A stretch of 64,000 bases of DNA from an uncultured Gammaproteobacteria bacterium (GCA_905181885.1 CAJIZI010000001.1:699765-763764), one strand, 5' to 3'. Shown: positions 1 to 9,435, counted from the stretch's first letter. A program made the numbers and translations. The notes: generated by a model not told the origin, from the sequence alone.

Positions 1-1
1 G

Positions 2-508
2 TACATTAACAATAAAACAGGCGCGGAGATGGTGCTTTGGCAGGGCTATTGCGTTGTGCACGATGAATTCAAGCTAAATGAACTTGAATTATTGATGACT
101 CGGTATCCCGAGGCCGAGGTTTTAGTTCACCCAGAATCACCTGAAGGGGTCATCGCTAAAGCAGACTTTGTCGGCTCAACTAAACAAATTATTGCGGCTG
201 GTCAGCGTTCTGAGTCAGAGACTTTAATTATTGCGACAGATCACGGTTTATTTTATAAGATGAACCAAGCAGCGCCTAATAAGCGATTGATTCCAGCACC
301 CACTGGGGATAAGAGTGCGACCTGTAAAAGCTGTGCTCATTGCCCATGGATGGCTATGAATACACTAATTAATTTATATGAAGCACTTCGTGATCAAACA
401 AACGTGATAGAAGTTGATGAGGTTATGAGACAACGAGCATTGGTTCCGCTTAATAGAATGCTGACTTTCTCTCGTGCTCATGGCATTTTAACTGCGGGCG
501 ATGCCTAA
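2..508 (+). CDS. nadA: Quinolinate synthase NadA, C-terminal part
   Basis: NadA condenses iminoaspartate with dihydroxyacetone phosphate to make quinolinate in NAD synthesis. The gene enters from the left edge, so only the last 168 codons are present; the reading frame is open from base 2. The segment carries the NadA motif GAEMVLWQG, the HPE segment and the C-X2-C-X2-C cluster (CKSCAHCPW) that supplies a 4Fe-4S ligand. It ends normally with TAA and converges on yacG two bases away. Identification is by family motifs and is firm; the start lies outside the window. Confidence 0.95.
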   Translation, partial: YINNKTGAEMVLWQGYCVVHDEFKLNELELLMTRYPEAEVLVHPESPEGVIAKADFVGSTKQIIAAGQRSESETLIIATDHGLFYKMNQAAPNKRLIPAPTGDKSATCKSCAHCPWMAMNTLINLYEALRDQTNVIEVDEVMRQRALVPLNRMLTFSRAHGILTAGDA

Positions 509-509
509 C

Positions 510-707
510 TTAGTGATAATCTGTAAAGCTATCTGTGTCCTCAGAGTCATTATTGACCTCTGATTTACCTGCGATTTTATGGTTTCCCTCTGCCCAGTCG
601 CCTAAGTCAATGAGCTTGCAACGTTCAGTACAAAAAGGTTTCCACTCAGCATTCACATCCCAAGTAACGTCTTTCTGACACTGTGGACACTTAACAATAG
701 TAACCAT
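510..707 (-). CDS. yacG: DNA gyrase inhibitor YacG, zinc-binding
   Basis: YacG is a small zinc protein reported to bind GyrB and inhibit gyrase. The protein is 65 residues from the preferred start at MVTIVKCPQC; an upstream ATG at 734 would add nine residues and is less likely. It shows the family zinc site: CPQC near the N-terminus and CTERC followed by the signature LIDLGDWA. The C-terminus is acidic and low-complexity, as in relatives. It follows zapD, whose stop lies about 15 bases upstream of this start, in the conserved coaE-zapD-yacG order. Confidence 0.93.
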   Translation of the reverse strand: MVTIVKCPQCQKDVTWDVNAEWKPFCTERCKLIDLGDWAEGNHKIAGKSEVNNDSEDTDSFTDYH

Positions 708-721
708 TTCAGTAATAAGGA

Positions 722-1498
722 CTATATTGAACAACAGCTAAGAGAAAATTTAATTTCCTCATTTGCTTGTTGCGAACGACTTTCAATATCAAAGTGCATA
801 AATCGGACAGTAAAGCGGTGTTTCCCAGCACTTATTTCTGGAAAATAGTTAGCCTCCGAAGGAATTTGAATACGAATTAACTGGTTGGGTTGGTTGCCAT
901 CTAAATTATGGTGATAGAAGCCTGAAACAGCGATGGCTGGGGAAAACACAGTACTTTTTCTAATGAGGTGTAAGGTCGTGATGATGGCATCATGGATATG
1001 GGAAAGCTGGCCTGACCATGTTATAAGCTGTCGCTTTCTAGTGGCAAAATCAACATGGTGTAGCCAGAAATGATAACTAGGTAAATCAAAAGCGCAGGTA
1101 CCACCGGGAATACTTGAACGTTGGCTGATTCCAGATAAAAAATCACTATCGCGTAATTGTTGTCCAAGTGCCATTTTATTGATATGTAGGCTATCAATAA
1201 TCTGGTCTAATTCGAACAATAGTTTTTCAAGCATTTCGCTATCGACCCCAGGGCTGCCCTCAAGTACTGAAAGAGCTAAAAGAAGACGTTCTAGTTCTTT
1301 GATGATCTCTGACTTGAGGTCATTGCGTTCAAAAACCGAGAGAATACTCAGCAAGTTATCGACAACATCTCTATTTTCTTGTTCAGAGTCACCCAATAGA
1401 GCTTTATTAATTCGCAAGAAAAGGAATTCTAACCTGAGAAAAGTGCGTATACGCTCATTTAGTGGTTGTTCGTAGATAATATGATTGGCTGCAGTCAT
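722..1498 (-). CDS. zapD: Cell division protein ZapD
   Basis: ZapD (YacF) is a cytoplasmic FtsZ-bundling protein that stabilises the Z ring. The 258-residue product has the usual family length. It opens with the recognisable NHIIYEQPLNERIRTFLRLE segment, and the middle carries the PGGTCAFDLPSYHFWLH motif. It sits between coaE and yacG, the standard neighbourhood, with about 70 bases separating it from coaE. Nothing is unusual. Confidence 0.95.
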   Translation of the reverse strand: MTAANHIIYEQPLNERIRTFLRLEFLFLRINKALLGDSEQENRDVVDNLLSILSVFERNDLKSEIIKELERLLLALSVLEGSPGVDSEMLEKLLFELDQIIDSLHINKMALGQQLRDSDFLSGISQRSSIPGGTCAFDLPSYHFWLHHVDFATRKRQLITWSGQLSHIHDAIITTLHLIRKSTVFSPAIAVSGFYHHNLDGNQPNQLIRIQIPSEANYFPEISAGKHRFTVRFMHFDIESRSQQANEEIKFSLSCCSI

Positions 1499-1570
1499 TA
1501 AAACTAGTGAACCTTATTAGCAAGAGTGTCATTCTCCATGACAAAGTTACGGCTGGCAACTATCTAATAA

Positions 1571-2164
1571 TCAATCTGCTATTTCAAGGTAAGTTTCATG
1601 GAGTAGTCTGATGGAGTTTTCTAGCTTCTGAATACCAGTATTATTGGATATTACATCATCGGCCATGGCTAATAGTTGTAAGCGGCTAGACTGTTGATGA
1701 ATCATACAATTGGCTAATTTTGGCGCAAGATGGTCTCTTTCACATAGACGGGCAAGCTGATTTTTTTCTGTAATATCAATCATAAGGATGCGATCAATAG
1801 CAGCATCCATATTAGTTTCAATCAGCAGTGGAACTGCTAAAATGCAATAGGCAGACTTAACTTTCTGGCTACGCTCAATAAGTTCTTGGCGTATGGAGGG
1901 GTGTAGGATTGCTTCTAGTTTTTGTTTAGCTACATGGTCAGAAAAAATCAATTGGCGTAGTTTAGAACGATCAAGCTGTTGGTTTTTCGATAGAAACTCT
2001 GTACCAAAAATATCAATAATATTTAGATAACAAGGCTTACCAATCTCAACGAGATCACGTGCAATTTCATCTGCATCTATAACGGCAATACCTAGTTGTG
2101 AAAAAACCGTGCAGGCAGTTGACTTGCCGCTTGCAACACCACCAGTAAGTCCTATTTTGAGCAT
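1571..2164 (-). CDS. coaE: Dephospho-CoA kinase
   Basis: CoaE phosphorylates the ribose 3'-hydroxyl of dephospho-CoA, the last step of coenzyme A synthesis. The 197-residue protein starts with the P-loop GLTGGVASGKST (residues 5-16), followed by the DADEIARDLV substrate motif near residue 30, and has the LLIETN segment in the lid region. Length is normal. It is the first gene of a leftward coaE-zapD-yacG group; pilD, often upstream of coaE, is absent here. Confidence 0.95.
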   Translation of the reverse strand: MLKIGLTGGVASGKSTACTVFSQLGIAVIDADEIARDLVEIGKPCYLNIIDIFGTEFLSKNQQLDRSKLRQLIFSDHVAKQKLEAILHPSIRQELIERSQKVKSAYCILAVPLLIETNMDAAIDRILMIDITEKNQLARLCERDHLAPKLANCMIHQQSSRLQLLAMADDVISNNTGIQKLENSIRLLHETYLEIAD

Positions 2165-2406
2165 AACGTCTAAGCGACCTCAGGCTGAATAAAACAAGTC
2201 ATATTAAGGTGCCTTTCCAATTTAAAGTGAAGCTTATATCTACTCATAATATCCGAAAGTTGATTCTCATGGTTGGCCAACCTCAAAATTTATTTATTAA
2301 TCGAGTTGAAGAGTGATAAAAAAGAATTTCCTGAATGCAAGTAAATAGCGTCTTAAACTATTAATCGCTATACTGCCTTGGAGAACTAATTATAAGAGTA
2401 AAATGA

Positions 2407-2541
2407 ATGCAAAAATTCAATTATTATACGGTGTTATTGGCGTTTATCCTGCTAGTAGGCCTGACTGGTGGCTGTGGACAAAAAGGCAACTTATATTTGC
2501 CAGATACTACAGTCATTGAACTGGGTCCGTTGGTGAATTAA
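2407..2541 (+). CDS. lptM: Small lipoprotein LptM (YifL-like)
   Basis: This 44-residue ORF begins MQKFNYYTVLLAFIL and reaches a cysteine at residue 23, then GQKGNLYLPD. The C-G-x-K-G-x-L-Y-x-P block is the hallmark of LptM/YifL/LppL, a lipoprotein that helps LptD mature in the outer membrane. It ends two bases before the lysA start, matching the conserved lptM-lysA-dapF order. The lipobox reads LTGGC, with one more glycine than the usual LTGC, so the -3 position is Thr. The ATG at 2403 is in another frame and gives no such protein. An AAGAG ribosome-binding site lies about ten bases upstream. Confidence 0.85.
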   Translation: MQKFNYYTVLLAFILLVGLTGGCGQKGNLYLPDTTVIELGPLVN

Positions 2542-2543
2542 AG

Positions 2544-3794
2544 ATGGACTATTTTCATTATCAGTCAGATGAGTTGTTTGCCGAAGGCGTAGCCTTATCA
2601 GATGTGGCTAAGGAGTTCGGTACTCCAAGTTATGTCTATTCGAGAGCAACGGTTGAGCGTCATTGGCTGGCCTTTGATGAGGCCTTTTCATCATTACCAC
2701 ATTGCGTATGTTATGCCGTGAAAGCCAATTCTAACATAGCAATACTTAATGTGCTCGCACGTCTTGGATCAGGTTTTGATATCGTTTCAGGTGGTGAATT
2801 AACACGTGTATTGGCCGCTGGTGGACGCGCAGATAAGATAGTTTTTTCTGGCGTCGGGAAAACCGTTACAGAAATCAATTTCGCGCTACAAGAAGGTATC
2901 CGTTGTTTTAATGTTGAATCTATATCTGAACTGTTACGGATTAATAAAGTGGCTTCTGAGCTAAATTGTAAAGCACCAGTTTCCATAAGGGTTAACCCAG
3001 ATGTTGATGCGCAAACACACCCTTACATTTCAACTGGATTAAAAGAAAATAAGTTTGGCATTGCGATTGATGAGGCTGAAGAGGCCTATCTTCAAGCAAA
3101 AGAAATGACTCACATCAACATTATAGGGGTTGATTGTCATATAGGGTCGCAATTAACGACGGTGGAACCATTTGTCGATGCATTGCAACGTATTTTAACT
3201 CTCATTGACCGTTTGACAGAACTCGGGATTCATCTAAGTCATTTAGATATTGGAGGCGGACTAGGTATTACCTATAAAGAAGAAGTGCCTCCAACTCCCA
3301 GTGAATATGCTGAGGCGTTAACGGGATTATTAATTGATAGAAAATTAGAGATTTTGATGGAGCCTGGTCGGGCAATAGTTGGTAATGCAGGAGTGCTATT
3401 AACTCGAGTTGAGTATCTAAAAGCGACAGAGGATCGGCAGTTTGCGATTGTTGACGCCGGAATGAATGATTTATTACGTCCCGCTTTGTATCAATCTTGG
3501 CAGGCTATTCAATCGGTAAAAATCAATCAAAATATTGCCGATCAGAAATACGACATAGTTGGGCCTGTTTGTGAAACGGGTGATTTTCTAGGAAAAGATC
3601 GTGTCTTAGCACTTCAAGAGAATGATTTACTTGCTGTTAAATCAGCCGGTGCCTATGGTTTCACTATGAGTTCAAATTATAATTCACGGCCACGTGCTGC
3701 AGAAATTATGATTGACGGTGAGAATATGCACTGTATCCGTGAGCGCGAAACGCTGGCCTCGCTTTTTGTGGGTGAACAGGTTTTGCCAAAATGA
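2544..3794 (+). CDS. lysA: Diaminopimelate decarboxylase
   Basis: LysA decarboxylates meso-diaminopimelate to lysine using pyridoxal phosphate. The 416-residue protein has the PLP lysine in YAVKAN (K60), the phosphate-binding DIGGGLG loop, the EPGRAIVGNAG motif and the active-site cysteine motif GPVCETGDFLG, all in order. It is second in the lptM-lysA-dapF-DUF484-xerC operon, starting two bases after lptM and overlapping dapF by four bases (ATGA). Length and motifs are typical. Confidence 0.97.
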   Translation: MDYFHYQSDELFAEGVALSDVAKEFGTPSYVYSRATVERHWLAFDEAFSSLPHCVCYAVKANSNIAILNVLARLGSGFDIVSGGELTRVLAAGGRADKIVFSGVGKTVTEINFALQEGIRCFNVESISELLRINKVASELNCKAPVSIRVNPDVDAQTHPYISTGLKENKFGIAIDEAEEAYLQAKEMTHINIIGVDCHIGSQLTTVEPFVDALQRILTLIDRLTELGIHLSHLDIGGGLGITYKEEVPPTPSEYAEALTGLLIDRKLEILMEPGRAIVGNAGVLLTRVEYLKATEDRQFAIVDAGMNDLLRPALYQSWQAIQSVKINQNIADQKYDIVGPVCETGDFLGKDRVLALQENDLLAVKSAGAYGFTMSSNYNSRPRAAEIMIDGENMHCIRERETLASLFVGEQVLPK

Positions 3795-4654
3795 GTGCAA
3801 TGCTTTTATTTAGTAAAATGCATGGCTTAGGTAACGATTTTATTGTTATTGATAGATTGAGTCAAAAGTTTCCGGACCTAACAATATCTCAGCGTCGTTT
3901 TCTTGCTAATCGACACAGAGGTATTGGATGTGATCAGCTATTGATGGTGGAAGAGTCAAAGACAGAGGGTATTGATTTCAAATATCGTATCTTTAACTCA
4001 GATGGGGGGGAAGTTAGCCAATGTGGTAACGGCGCTCGCTGTTTTGCACGTTTTGTTTATAGTAAAGGTTTGACGCAGAAAAAGGTGATCGTCGTCGAAA
4101 CGAGTTCTGGCATCATCACCCTTACAATTGAAGATGTTGGGGAAACTGTCACTGTTGAGATGGGCCCCCCCGACTTCGATCCAAAACAAATACCCTTTGA
4201 AGTTGAGCACCAAGTTAAAGTTTATGACTTAACATTGTCTGATGATCGAAAAGTTTGTCTGGGTGTGCTGTCGATGGGTAACCCACATGCCGTTATGGTA
4301 GTTAATGATATTAACGCCACGGATGTAGCTCTTTTGGGGCCTATGATTGAAAGCCATACGAATTTTCCAGAACGCGTGAATGTGGGGTTTATGCAAGTTT
4401 TGAATAAAAGTGAGGTTATAGTTCGCGTTTATGAGCGTGGTGTAGGTGAAACACAAGCTTGCGGCACAGGCGCATGTGCTGCGGTAGTCCACGGTATACA
4501 GGTTGGTTTATTGGGTTCCAAAGTAAAAGTTAATTTAACTGGTGGTGAACTTGATATAGTGTGGATGGGTCAACAAGCACCTGTATGGATGTCAGGGCCA
4601 GCAATGCATGTATTTGATGGGGAGATCGAATGGGCGACGTTAAGCAGCCAATAG
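3791..4654 (+). CDS. dapF: Diaminopimelate epimerase
   Basis: DapF converts LL- to meso-diaminopimelate for lysine and peptidoglycan. The 287-residue protein shows KMHGLGNDFIVID at the N-terminus and the two catalytic cysteines, C78 in QCGNGARC and C224 in ACGTGAC. The annotated start overlaps the lysA stop as ATGA; a second ATG three codons on is also possible. The gene contains a run of seven G near 4004 and seven C near 4165, both in frame. It overlaps the next gene by 25 bases. Confidence 0.97.
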   Translation: MSAMLLFSKMHGLGNDFIVIDRLSQKFPDLTISQRRFLANRHRGIGCDQLLMVEESKTEGIDFKYRIFNSDGGEVSQCGNGARCFARFVYSKGLTQKKVIVVETSSGIITLTIEDVGETVTVEMGPPDFDPKQIPFEVEHQVKVYDLTLSDDRKVCLGVLSMGNPHAVMVVNDINATDVALLGPMIESHTNFPERVNVGFMQVLNKSEVIVRVYERGVGETQACGTGACAAVVHGIQVGLLGSKVKVNLTGGELDIVWMGQQAPVWMSGPAMHVFDGEIEWATLSSQ

Positions 4655-5337
4655 AAGTAGAAGAGGTGTTAGCTTATTTAGAGGCGAATCCTGAGTTTTT
4701 TTTACATCATCCCGATGGACTAGAACATTTAATTCTTTCGTCTGCACCGATAGGTACAATTTCTTTAGCTCAACGCCAAACAGCGAGACTGCAGGCTCGT
4801 AATAATAAGTTGCAAGAACAGTTACACTCCTTGATTGACACAGCGCGTCAAAATACCGAGCTGGAAGCGAAAGTCCATGAGCTCTGTTTAAGGTTACTAG
4901 ACACTACTGATTTTAACTCGCTATTACATCTATTGGTGACAGAACTTAAACAGCAATTCAATGCTGACGAAATAGGGTTACGACTTTTTTACAGCGAGTC
5001 TGAATACGTATTACCTGAAGGGACAGAAAATATAACACAATGTCATATTGATGATGAAAGCCTGATAGTCTTCGATAAAGTTCTTGATAGGCATGTGCCT
5101 GTCTGTGGACGACTATCTAACGCACAAAAAGCAGTTCTATTTGCTGAAGTAAAAAGCGAAGTGAAATCGATTGCGTGCATACCAATAGGTCATGATCCTT
5201 GCTGTGGATTATTAGCAATTGCCAGTTACGACCAAGATCGCTTTCATTCCGATATGGGAACTGACTATCTTGCATTTTTAGGAGAAGTTTTGATGCGTTT
5301 AATTAGAATGCATAAACAAGTTAACAATGACGAGTGA
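4630..5337 (+). CDS. DUF484 family protein (GAF-like)
   Basis: This 235-residue soluble protein belongs to the DUF484 family, nearly always found between dapF and xerC in gammaproteobacteria. The N-terminus has the family pattern VLAYLEANPEFFLHHPD. Residues 50-90 look like a coiled coil (QARNNKLQEQLHSL), and the rest is a GAF-like fold. The biochemical role is not established. It overlaps dapF by 25 bases and xerC by 11, so it is translationally coupled. A GGGGAG ribosome-binding site precedes the chosen ATG. Confidence 0.9.
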   Translation: MGDVKQPIEVEEVLAYLEANPEFFLHHPDGLEHLILSSAPIGTISLAQRQTARLQARNNKLQEQLHSLIDTARQNTELEAKVHELCLRLLDTTDFNSLLHLLVTELKQQFNADEIGLRLFYSESEYVLPEGTENITQCHIDDESLIVFDKVLDRHVPVCGRLSNAQKAVLFAEVKSEVKSIACIPIGHDPCCGLLAIASYDQDRFHSDMGTDYLAFLGEVLMRLIRMHKQVNNDE

Positions 5338-6229
5338 GTTAACAGTAGATGTAAAAGATTTTGTGCTGCATCTTGAGCAGGAACGAAGGATGTCTATCCA
5401 TACAGTATCAGCTTATCAACGTGATTTAAATCGATGTATTGTTTTTATGGAAGAGGGTGACCTGTCAAGCTGGTATGGGCTAAAAACTAAGCAAATTCGT
5501 TTGTTTATTGCCCAACTTAATCGTGAAGGTTTGTCTGGAAGATCAATTCAACGACATTTATCTTCACTGCGTAGTTTTTACCGTTATCTAATTCGGGAAG
5601 GGAAAGTATTAACGAATCCTGCTCAAGTAGTGCAAGCTCCTAAAGTGGGGAAAAGGTTGCCTTCGACTCTAGATGTAGATCAAGTGACTGGTTTACTTGA
5701 TCACGTGGAGCAAAAATCGTTTTTAGGGTGTCGAGACAGAGCAATGATGGAATTATTTTATTCGTCTGGCTTGCGGTTAGCAGAATTAGCGAGGTTAGAT
5801 TGTCGAGATATCGATCTGGCTGATAAGTTAGTTTATGTCACAGGAAAAGGGAATAAGGCAAGAGTGTTACCAATAGGTGGCGAAGCATTGAAAGCTATCC
5901 AAATATGGTTAGCAAACAGAGATAAAGAAGGTCTTTTTGAGGCAGCAGCGTTATTTATCACTAAAGGAGGAGGAAGGCTAGGTGTGCGATCAATTCAGCA
6001 ACGCTTAAACTTTTGGGGTAAGAAACAGGGCCTTTCTGATCATGTTCACCCACATAGATTAAGACATGCTTTTGCATCACATATGCTTGAGGCTACGGGT
6101 GATTTGCGCGCTGTGCAGGAGCTATTGGGGCATGCAGATATATCAACAACCCAGGTCTATACTCACGTTGATTTTCAACATTTAGCTAAGGTTTATGACC
6201 GTGCACACCCTCGAGCAAAGAATAAATAA
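5327..6229 (+). CDS. xerC: Tyrosine recombinase XerC
   Basis: XerC, with XerD, resolves chromosome dimers at dif. The 300-residue protein has an N-terminal SAM-like DNA-binding domain (about 1-95) and a catalytic domain with the complete set R150 (SSGLRLAEL), K174 (TGKGNKARVLP), H243 and R246 (HPHRLRH), H269 (LLGHADIST) and the nucleophile Y278. It is last in the lptM-lysA operon and converges on polA 15 bases away. A phage integrase is excluded by context and motif spacing. Confidence 0.95.
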   Translation: MTSELTVDVKDFVLHLEQERRMSIHTVSAYQRDLNRCIVFMEEGDLSSWYGLKTKQIRLFIAQLNREGLSGRSIQRHLSSLRSFYRYLIREGKVLTNPAQVVQAPKVGKRLPSTLDVDQVTGLLDHVEQKSFLGCRDRAMMELFYSSGLRLAELARLDCRDIDLADKLVYVTGKGNKARVLPIGGEALKAIQIWLANRDKEGLFEAAALFITKGGGRLGVRSIQQRLNFWGKKQGLSDHVHPHRLRHAFASHMLEATGDLRAVQELLGHADISTTQVYTHVDFQHLAKVYDRAHPRAKNK

Positions 6230-6244
6230 TATTACGGGAATAAT

Positions 6245-8989
6245 TTAGTGGGCTACTTCCCAATTTAAGCCATTGCCAATACCTACTTCTAGTGGAACGG
6301 ATAGGTCCGCGGCTTGAACCATAAAGCCTTCAATAATTTTCTCTGCTCTATCGAGTTGTTCTGTTGGGATCTCGAACACTAATTCATCATGAACTTGCAT
6401 AATCATACGGATATCTGCAGGTTCAGAGTTTAGCCAGTTCTGAATAGAGTTCATCGCAAGCTTGATAATATCAGCTGCTGTGCCTTGCATAGGAGCGTTA
6501 ATTGCAGTTCTTTCCGCATATTGACGTCGCATACCATTACTAGCATTAATTTCAGGTAAATATAGGCGGCGGCCAAATAAGGTTTCAACATAACCATCTA
6601 TTTTTGCTTGATCACGAGTACTATTCATATAATTTTTAACGCCTGGGTAACGCTCAAAATAGGTGTTCATGTAGTTTACCGCTTGCCCACGTTCGATATT
6701 CAATTGTTTAGATAAGCCATGAGCTGACATGCCATAAATTAGACCAAAGTTTATCGCTTTGGCGCTTCGCCTTTGATCGCTAGTGACATTATCAAGGCTA
6801 ACCCCAAAAATTTCTGCAGCAGTATGGCAGTGAATATCTTCTCTGGCAGCAAAGGCTTTCAATAGACCTATATCTTGAGATAAATGAGCCATGATACGGA
6901 GTTCTATTTGAGAATAATCTGCTGCTAGAATTGTGTAGCCTTCGGGAGCTACAAAAGCTTCACGAATTTTACGTCCTTCTTCACTTCGAATTGGAATATT
7001 CTGTAAGTTAGGATCAGACGAAGATAAACGTCCGGTCGCTGTGACGGCCTGATGATAAGAAGTATGTACGCGACCGGTCGACTTATTCACTTGTTCTGGT
7101 AAGCGATCGGTATACGTTGACTTTAGTTTACTGAGGCTCCGAAATGACATAATAACTCTTGGTAGTTCATAACCATCATCAGCCAAGTCTTGCAGCACTG
7201 ATTCAGCAGTGGAGGGCTGTCCTTTAGGTGTTTTTTTAAGGATCGGTAACTTAAGCTTTTCGTATAAAATTGTACCGAGCTGTTTGGGGGAGCCCAAATT
7301 AAATTCTTCTTCTGCGATGTTCCAAGCTTGTTGTTCAAAATTCACAATTTTTTGCGACAATTCATCACTCTGCTGTTGTAGCATCCATATATCAATATTG
7401 ACGCCGTTACGTTCTAATGCATTAAGGACCGGTAACAAGGGTATTTCTAATGATTGATATAGACTTTGTAAGTTGGGTATATCCTTAAGTTGTGGCCAGA
7501 GAGTTTGATGCAGCTGTAAAGTGATATCGGCATCTTCTGCAGCATAAGGTGCAGCTTGCTCAATTTCAATCTCGTTAAACGTCAATTGTTTTTTGCCTTT
7601 ACCAGCGACATCTTCAAAATGTATAGTGGTACGGCCTAAGTATTTTTCTGCTAATGAGTTCATATCATGTCGACTGGCAGTGCTATCAAGCACATAAGAC
7701 TGCAACATTGTGTCGTGTTCAATACCATGCAAAACGATACCATGGTTTAGCATAATATGACGGTCATATTTTAAGTTATGCCCTACTTTATGCTGTTGAG
7801 GATCCTCTAATAAGGGCTTAAATAAGGATAAAACCCGCTCAAAATTTAGTTGTGTTGGCGCTCCAGGGTAATCATGATTAAGTGGTAAGTAAGCTGCAGT
7901 TCCTATTTCAATCGCAAACGATAACCCGACGATACGAGCATCTAAGTAATCAAGACTTGTAGTTTCGGTATCAAAGGCGAATAGGGATGATGATTTTAAT
8001 GCACTAAGCCAGTGCTGCAAACGTTCCTCCGTTAAAATAGTTTCATAGTTCTGCTCAACGACAGTCTGTAATGGCTTCGAAATATCGCTCTTTTTAGGGG
8101 AGGCAGTGGAGGTAATGTTACCGGAGTTGTTTTTTTGAACTAATTCAGCGGTCCAGGTTTTAAATTCTAAGTGCTGGAATAAACCTAATAAGGTTTCATA
8201 TTGCAGGCCTTGGGCGATTAAATTGTTTGGTGTGTCGCCCTCTAAATCCACATCTAATTTAATCGTTGCTAGCTCATAAGATAAGGGAAGCTGTGGAGCT
8301 GTTTCACGCAGTTTTTCTCCCATTTTACCTTTCACTTCATCTGCGTGCGCAATCACGCCGTTCAAGCTGTCGTATTGTTGCAATAACTTAGTGGCTGTTT
8401 TAGGGCCGACACTCGGAACGCCAGGAATGTTGTCGACTTTATCACCCATCAATGCCAGATAATCAATAATACGATTGGGAGCGATGCCATATTTCTTATG
8501 TACAGCTGATACATCAGTTAAGGTATTACTCATGGTGTTAATCAAGGTTACATGCTGATTGACCAATTGGGCCATATCTTTATCGCCGGTTGATATCACA
8601 GTTTTAATGCTTTGCTCGGTAGCCTGTTGTGCCAAAGTGCCAATAACATCATCCGCTTCAACACCATCAACCATCAATAGTGGTAAACCCATTGCTCTGA
8701 CAATCGCGTGGATGGGTTCTATTTGCTCGCGCAAATCATCTGGCATCGGTGGGCGGTTGGCTTTATATTCGGGAAACATTTCATCTCTAAATGTTTTACC
8801 TTTTGCGTCGAAGACTACCGCGATATGGCTGGGTTGGTAGTCGCGTAATAATTTGCGCAACATATTAACGACCCCATAAATCGTGCCAGTAGACTGGCCC
8901 TTACTATTAGTAAGTTCGGGCATAGCATGATAGGCCCGGTAGAGGTAGGACGAACCGTCAACAAGAACAAAAGGTCTAGACTCATTCAT
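6245..8989 (-). CDS. polA: DNA polymerase I
   Basis: PolA processes Okazaki fragments and fills repair gaps. The 914-residue protein has all three domains. The 5'-nuclease (about 1-290) carries STGDKDMAQL and GDKVDNIPG. The 3'-5' exonuclease (about 310-520) is apparently active, with DTET at 340-343, GHNLKYD and AAEDAD. The polymerase (about 520-914) has ADYSQIELR, RRSAKAINFGLIYG and QVHDELVFE. It is divergent from the DUF2782 gene and lies next to thrB, as in Pseudomonas. Confidence 0.98.
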   Translation of the reverse strand: MNESRPFVLVDGSSYLYRAYHAMPELTNSKGQSTGTIYGVVNMLRKLLRDYQPSHIAVVFDAKGKTFRDEMFPEYKANRPPMPDDLREQIEPIHAIVRAMGLPLLMVDGVEADDVIGTLAQQATEQSIKTVISTGDKDMAQLVNQHVTLINTMSNTLTDVSAVHKKYGIAPNRIIDYLALMGDKVDNIPGVPSVGPKTATKLLQQYDSLNGVIAHADEVKGKMGEKLRETAPQLPLSYELATIKLDVDLEGDTPNNLIAQGLQYETLLGLFQHLEFKTWTAELVQKNNSGNITSTASPKKSDISKPLQTVVEQNYETILTEERLQHWLSALKSSSLFAFDTETTSLDYLDARIVGLSFAIEIGTAAYLPLNHDYPGAPTQLNFERVLSLFKPLLEDPQQHKVGHNLKYDRHIMLNHGIVLHGIEHDTMLQSYVLDSTASRHDMNSLAEKYLGRTTIHFEDVAGKGKKQLTFNEIEIEQAAPYAAEDADITLQLHQTLWPQLKDIPNLQSLYQSLEIPLLPVLNALERNGVNIDIWMLQQQSDELSQKIVNFEQQAWNIAEEEFNLGSPKQLGTILYEKLKLPILKKTPKGQPSTAESVLQDLADDGYELPRVIMSFRSLSKLKSTYTDRLPEQVNKSTGRVHTSYHQAVTATGRLSSSDPNLQNIPIRSEEGRKIREAFVAPEGYTILAADYSQIELRIMAHLSQDIGLLKAFAAREDIHCHTAAEIFGVSLDNVTSDQRRSAKAINFGLIYGMSAHGLSKQLNIERGQAVNYMNTYFERYPGVKNYMNSTRDQAKIDGYVETLFGRRLYLPEINASNGMRRQYAERTAINAPMQGTAADIIKLAMNSIQNWLNSEPADIRMIMQVHDELVFEIPTEQLDRAEKIIEGFMVQAADLSVPLEVGIGNGLNWEVAH

Positions 8990-9082
8990 AGGGTTATGTC
9001 TTCAATAATATAGTTAAGTGGATTTGCTTTAATCATAGCATCGAAAATGCTATCGTTATGTGAAAGGATGAGGAACACTAAT

Positions 9083-9412
9083 ATGTTTAATAAGTCGGTT
9101 ATTGTATGCGTAGTTGGATTATTAATGTCATCTAATGTCAGTACGGCTGAGGAGAAGATAAAGCAACCGATCATCCCTGGGGCATTAATGGATGGTCAAA
9201 CTATTGAACCTGACGTTAATATTATCCAAAAAAAAGACCGTACAATCAAAGAATATCGCCTATATGGTAGGCTCTACATGATAAAAATAACTCCAACCTT
9301 AGGTTTTCCATACTTCTTAACCGATACTGATGGCGATGGTTCTCTCGAGACTACACAACACGAACTTGATTCTGGATTGTTGGTTCCGAGCTGGGTCTTG
9401 CTTAAGTGGTAA
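9083..9412 (+). CDS. DUF2782 family exported protein
   Basis: A 109-residue protein with a signal-like N-terminus (MFNKSVIVCVVGLLMSSNVSTA, likely cleaved after about residue 22) and the DUF2782 pattern EYRLYGRLYMIKITP...GFPYFLTDTDGDG. Its function is unknown; it is presumably periplasmic. The start at 9083 is preferred over 9047 because AGGA lies eight bases upstream and the signal peptide begins there. The family is regularly found beside polA and thrB. A Ca-binding-like DTDGDG loop is visible, but I infer nothing from it. Confidence 0.85.
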   Translation: MFNKSVIVCVVGLLMSSNVSTAEEKIKQPIIPGALMDGQTIEPDVNIIQKKDRTIKEYRLYGRLYMIKITPTLGFPYFLTDTDGDGSLETTQHELDSGLLVPSWVLLKW

Positions 9413-9435
9413 GAAAGTAAAGATACTAACTTTTT

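Noticed and set aside
1179-1475. 98-residue plus-strand ORF over zapD
   Set aside because: It lies antisense to a well-identified zapD, is Ser/Arg-rich and shows no family motif; a shadow frame.
2340-2380. Promoter for lptM-lysA with TATACT at 2369
   Set aside because: The -10 is acceptable but no -35 at 16-18 bases resembles TTGACA, so I do not list it.
5327-6229. Phage or integron integrase
   Set aside because: Motif spacing and its place after dapF-DUF484 identify chromosomal XerC; no att repeats or mobile genes nearby.
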